Part shown: piece after piece, positions 10,408 to 12,941 of the stretch
Layout: every line of letters begins with the position of its first letter
Numbering within the stretch: position 1 is the first letter of the stretch
Assembly: GCA_024762485.1 (NCBI GenBank)
Contig: JANTHH010000059.1
Location: 1-12,941 of the forward strand
DNA: 12,941 nt
DNA from: Chromatiales bacterium
GTDB taxonomy: Bacteria; Pseudomonadota; Gammaproteobacteria; Chromatiales; Chromatiaceae
Direction: 5' to 3'
The notes under the pieces: model-generated
Databases searched by the model: none
Seen by the model: only the letters and a program-made list of their open reading frames with translations
Told to the model about the DNA's origin: nothing
Made by a program: the position numbers and the translations under genes

Positions 10408-12941
10408 ATGTCCATCGAAGCCCCTCAGGCCGACGTCACGGAACAAATCGCTGTGCCACCGCTGGAAACACCCACCGACAACCCCAAGATCAGCACCGCC
10501 ACCGTCGGCGAACTGCGCGTGATCCGCCGCAACGGCAAGGTCACCGCCTTCGATGCCAACAAGATCGCCGTCGCCATGACCAAGGCCTTCCTGGCCGTCG
10601 AGGGTGGCAACGCCGCGGCCTCCAGCCGCATCCACGAGACCGTCGCCAGCCTCACCCGGCAGGTCACCGACGCCCTGTTCCGCCGCAACCCCGACGGCGG
10701 CACCGTCCATATCGAGGACATCCAGGATCAGGTCGAACTGATGCTGATGCGCAACGGCGAGCACAAGGTCGCCCGCGACTACGTGCTGTACCGCGAGCGC
10801 CAGGCGCAAAAGCGCGCCGAAGAGGCCGCCGCCAGCGGCGCGATGGAAGAAGAGCACATCGTCAACATCACCCTGGCCGACGGCACGGTGCGCCCGCTGG
10901 ACACCAAGCGCCTGCGCGCGCTGATCGACGAGGCCTGCAAGGGGCTGGAGGGCACCGACCCCGAGGCCATCATGGCCGACACCTGCCGCAACCTGTTCGA
11001 CGGCGTGAAGGAGGCCGACGTCTCCCAGACCCTGGTGATGAGCGCGCGCACCCTGATCGAGAAGGAGCCCAACTACTCCCAGGCCGCCGCCCGCCTGCTG
11101 CTCGACGTGCTGCGCCGCGAGGCCCTGGGCTTCCTCGACCTCGACACCAATGTGCACACCCAGGCCGACATGGCCGGGCACTACACCACCTACCTGAAGG
11201 CCTATGTGAAAAAGGCCGCCGAACTGGAGCTGCTGGACAGCCGCCTGGGGCAATACGACCTGGAGCGCCTCGGCGCCGCCATCCAGCCCGGGCGCGACCT
11301 GCAGTTCACCTACCTCGGCCTGCAGACCCTGTACGACCGCTACTTCATCCACAGCGACAACGTCCGCTTCGAGCTGCCGCAGGTGTTCTTCATGCGCGTC
11401 GCCATGGGCCTGGCGATCAACGAGATCGACCGCGAGGGCCGCGCCATCGAGTTCTACAACCTGCTGTCGAGCTTCGACTTCATGAGCTCCACGCCGACCC
11501 TGTTCAACTCCGGCACCCTGCGCCCGCAGCTGTCCAGCTGCTACCTGACCACCGTGCCCGACGACCTCGACGGCATCTACGGCTCGATCAAGGACAACGC
11601 CCTGCTGTCCAAGTTCGCCGGCGGCCTGGGCAACGACTGGACCCGCGTGCGCGGCATGGGCGCCCACATCAAGGGCACCAACGGCAAGTCCCAGGGCGTG
11701 GTGCCCTTCCTCAAGGTGGCCAACGACACTGCCGTCGCCGTCAACCAGGGCGGCAAGCGCAAGGGCGCGGTGTGCGCCTATCTGGAGACCTGGCATATCG
11801 ACGTCGAGGACTTCATCGAGCTGCGCAAGAACACCGGCGACGAGCGCCGCCGCACCCACGACATGAACACCGCCAACTGGATCCCCGACCTCTTCATGAA
11901 GCGGGTGGCCGAGGACGGCGACTGGACCCTGTTCTCGCCCGACGAGACCCCCGACCTGCACGACCTCACCGGCCCGGCCTTCGAGGCCGCCTACAGCGCC
12001 TACGAGGAAAAGGCCGCGCGCGGCGAGATGAACGTGCACCGCACCATGAAGGCGCAGGAACTGTGGCGCAAGATGCTCGGCATGCTGTTCGAGACCGGCC
12101 ACCCCTGGGTCACCTTCAAGGACCCGTGCAACATCCGCTACACCAACCAGCACATGGGCCAGGTGCACAGCTCCAACCTGTGCACCGAGATCACCCTGCA
12201 CACCAACGACCAGGAGATCGCGGTGTGCAACCTGGGCTCGGTCAACCTGCCGGCGCACGTCGACGAGAACGGCCTGAACATGGCCAAGCTGGAGAAGACC
12301 ATCTCCACCGCCATGCGCATGCTCGACAACGTCATCGAGTACAACTACTACAGCGTGCCGCAGGCACGTAACTCCAACCTGCGCCACCGCCCGGTGGGCC
12401 TGGGCATCATGGGTTTCCAGGATGCGCTGTACAAGCAGCGCCTGGCCTACACCAGCAACGAGGCGGTGGACTTCGCCGACCGCTCCATGGAGGCGGTGTC
12501 CTACTACGCCATCCAGGCCAGCACCGACCTGGCCGAAGAGCGCGGCAGGTACTCCAGCTTCGACGGCTCGCTGTGGAGCCAGGGCATCCTGCCCATCGAC
12601 TCGCTGAAGCAACTGGGCGAGGCGCGCGGCGGCTACCTGCAGGTGGACGACAGCCAGACCCTGGACTGGGACAGCCTGCGCAAGCGCGTGATGACCGTGG
12701 GCATGCGCAACTCCAACACCATGGCCATCGCCCCGACGGCAACCATCTCCAACATCTGCGGCGTCAGCCAGTCCATCGAGCCGACCTACCAGAACCTGTT
12801 CGTCAAATCGAACCTGTCCGGCGAGTTCACCGTGGTCAATCCCTACCTGGTCAACGACCTCAAGGAACGCGGCCTGTGGGACGACGTGATGGCCAACGAC
12901 CTCAAGTACTACGACGGCTCGGTGCAACCCATCGACCGCGT
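10408..12941 (+). CDS. nrdA: Class Ia ribonucleoside-diphosphate reductase, alpha subunit (3' end missing)
   Basis: 844 codons are present; the frame is open to the window edge, so the C-terminal part with the redox-shuttle cysteines is missing. NrdA reduces ribonucleoside diphosphates to deoxyribonucleotides with the NrdB radical subunit. An ATP-cone (ELRVIRRNGKVTAFDANKI, about 35-130) is followed by a second, divergent cone-like region (about 152-237, LADGTVRPLDTKRLRALID), as in the long Pseudomonas-type NrdA. The catalytic core shows STPTLFNSGT (361-370), the active-site cysteine C378 in QLSSCYL, the radical motif NLCTE (N590, C592, E594), the partner cysteine C607 in IAVCNLGS, and PTATISNICG near 779-788. 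The first 30 residues are a low-complexity extension. The ATG at 10408 has a strong GGAGG site 5 nt upstream. Predicted control elements are DnaA, NrdR and a sigma-70 promoter in the preceding 270 bp. Confidence 0.95.
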   Translation, partial: MSIEAPQADVTEQIAVPPLETPTDNPKISTATVGELRVIRRNGKVTAFDANKIAVAMTKAFLAVEGGNAAASSRIHETVASLTRQVTDALFRRNPDGGTVHIEDIQDQVELMLMRNGEHKVARDYVLYRERQAQKRAEEAAASGAMEEEHIVNITLADGTVRPLDTKRLRALIDEACKGLEGTDPEAIMADTCRNLFDGVKEADVSQTLVMSARTLIEKEPNYSQAAARLLLDVLRREALGFLDLDTNVHTQADMAGHYTTYLKAYVKKAAELELLDSRLGQYDLERLGAAIQPGRDLQFTYLGLQTLYDRYFIHSDNVRFELPQVFFMRVAMGLAINEIDREGRAIEFYNLLSSFDFMSSTPTLFNSGTLRPQLSSCYLTTVPDDLDGIYGSIKDNALLSKFAGGLGNDWTRVRGMGAHIKGTNGKSQGVVPFLKVANDTAVAVNQGGKRKGAVCAYLETWHIDVEDFIELRKNTGDERRRTHDMNTANWIPDLFMKRVAEDGDWTLFSPDETPDLHDLTGPAFEAAYSAYEEKAARGEMNVHRTMKAQELWRKMLGMLFETGHPWVTFKDPCNIRYTNQHMGQVHSSNLCTEITLHTNDQEIAVCNLGSVNLPAHVDENGLNMAKLEKTISTAMRMLDNVIEYNYYSVPQARNSNLRHRPVGLGIMGFQDALYKQRLAYTSNEAVDFADRSMEAVSYYAIQASTDLAEERGRYSSFDGSLWSQGILPIDSLKQLGEARGGYLQVDDSQTLDWDSLRKRVMTVGMRNSNTMAIAPTATISNICGVSQSIEPTYQNLFVKSNLSGEFTVVNPYLVNDLKERGLWDDVMANDLKYYDGSVQPIDR

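Noticed and set aside
10255..12927. Very long open frame (890 codons) on the minus strand opposite nrdA.
   Set aside because: Its composition (V, G, H, A, Q repeats) is the usual antisense shadow of a GC-rich gene; nrdA has clear family motifs on the other strand.

Overview
The window looks like chromosome of a GC-rich gammaproteobacterium, possibly a halotolerant Chromatiales-type organism. That placement is an inference from GC-rich codon use, the Pseudomonas/Xanthomonas-type long NrdA, and the nitrate-assimilation and compatible-solute genes; no rRNA or other marker is present. No tRNA, rRNA, insertion sequence, integrase or CRISPR array was seen. The layout is that of ordinary core DNA with an unusually well-organised nitrogen-control region.

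Region 1 (1-4234): the 5' end of a leftward gene, probably nirB (assimilatory nitrite reductase large subunit), faces a rightward gpgP-gpgS pair for synthesis of the nitrogen-free osmolyte glucosylglycerate. The 395-bp gap carries one good NtrC-type site (300-316) placed about 100 bp from the start sites of two divergent sigma-54 promoters (219-235 leftward, 385-401 rightward). gpgS meets, tail to tail with a 10-bp overlap, a leftward GH13_18 sugar phosphorylase gene that probably degrades the same solute (glucosylglycerate phosphorylase).

Region 2 (4317-8849): a leftward nitrate ABC transporter operon nrtA-nrtB-nrtC that runs on into the phosphorylase gene, preceded by nasT, an ANTAR-domain antiterminator. 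nrtA and nasT each have a sigma-54 -24/-12 element. The nrtA leader holds a textbook ANTAR target: two hairpins with AnnGnn hexaloops, the second overlapping the 5' arm of an intrinsic terminator with an 8-U tract. The nirB leader has a terminator plus at least the second of these hairpins. The inferred circuit is NtrC/sigma-54 initiation under nitrogen limitation, followed by nitrate-responsive antitermination by NasT for nirB and nrtA, while the solute synthesis genes see only the nitrogen-limitation signal.

Region 3 (8960-12941): a glycine-zipper outer-membrane lipoprotein gene (leftward), a secreted TlpA/ResA-type thioredoxin (rightward), and the first 844 codons of nrdA (class Ia ribonucleotide reductase large subunit with two ATP-cone regions). 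The nrdA control region contains a perfect DnaA box inside an 11-bp inverted repeat, two NrdR-box-like palindromes (one overlapping the -10), a sigma-70 type promoter, and a G-quadruplex-capable C/G-run tract.
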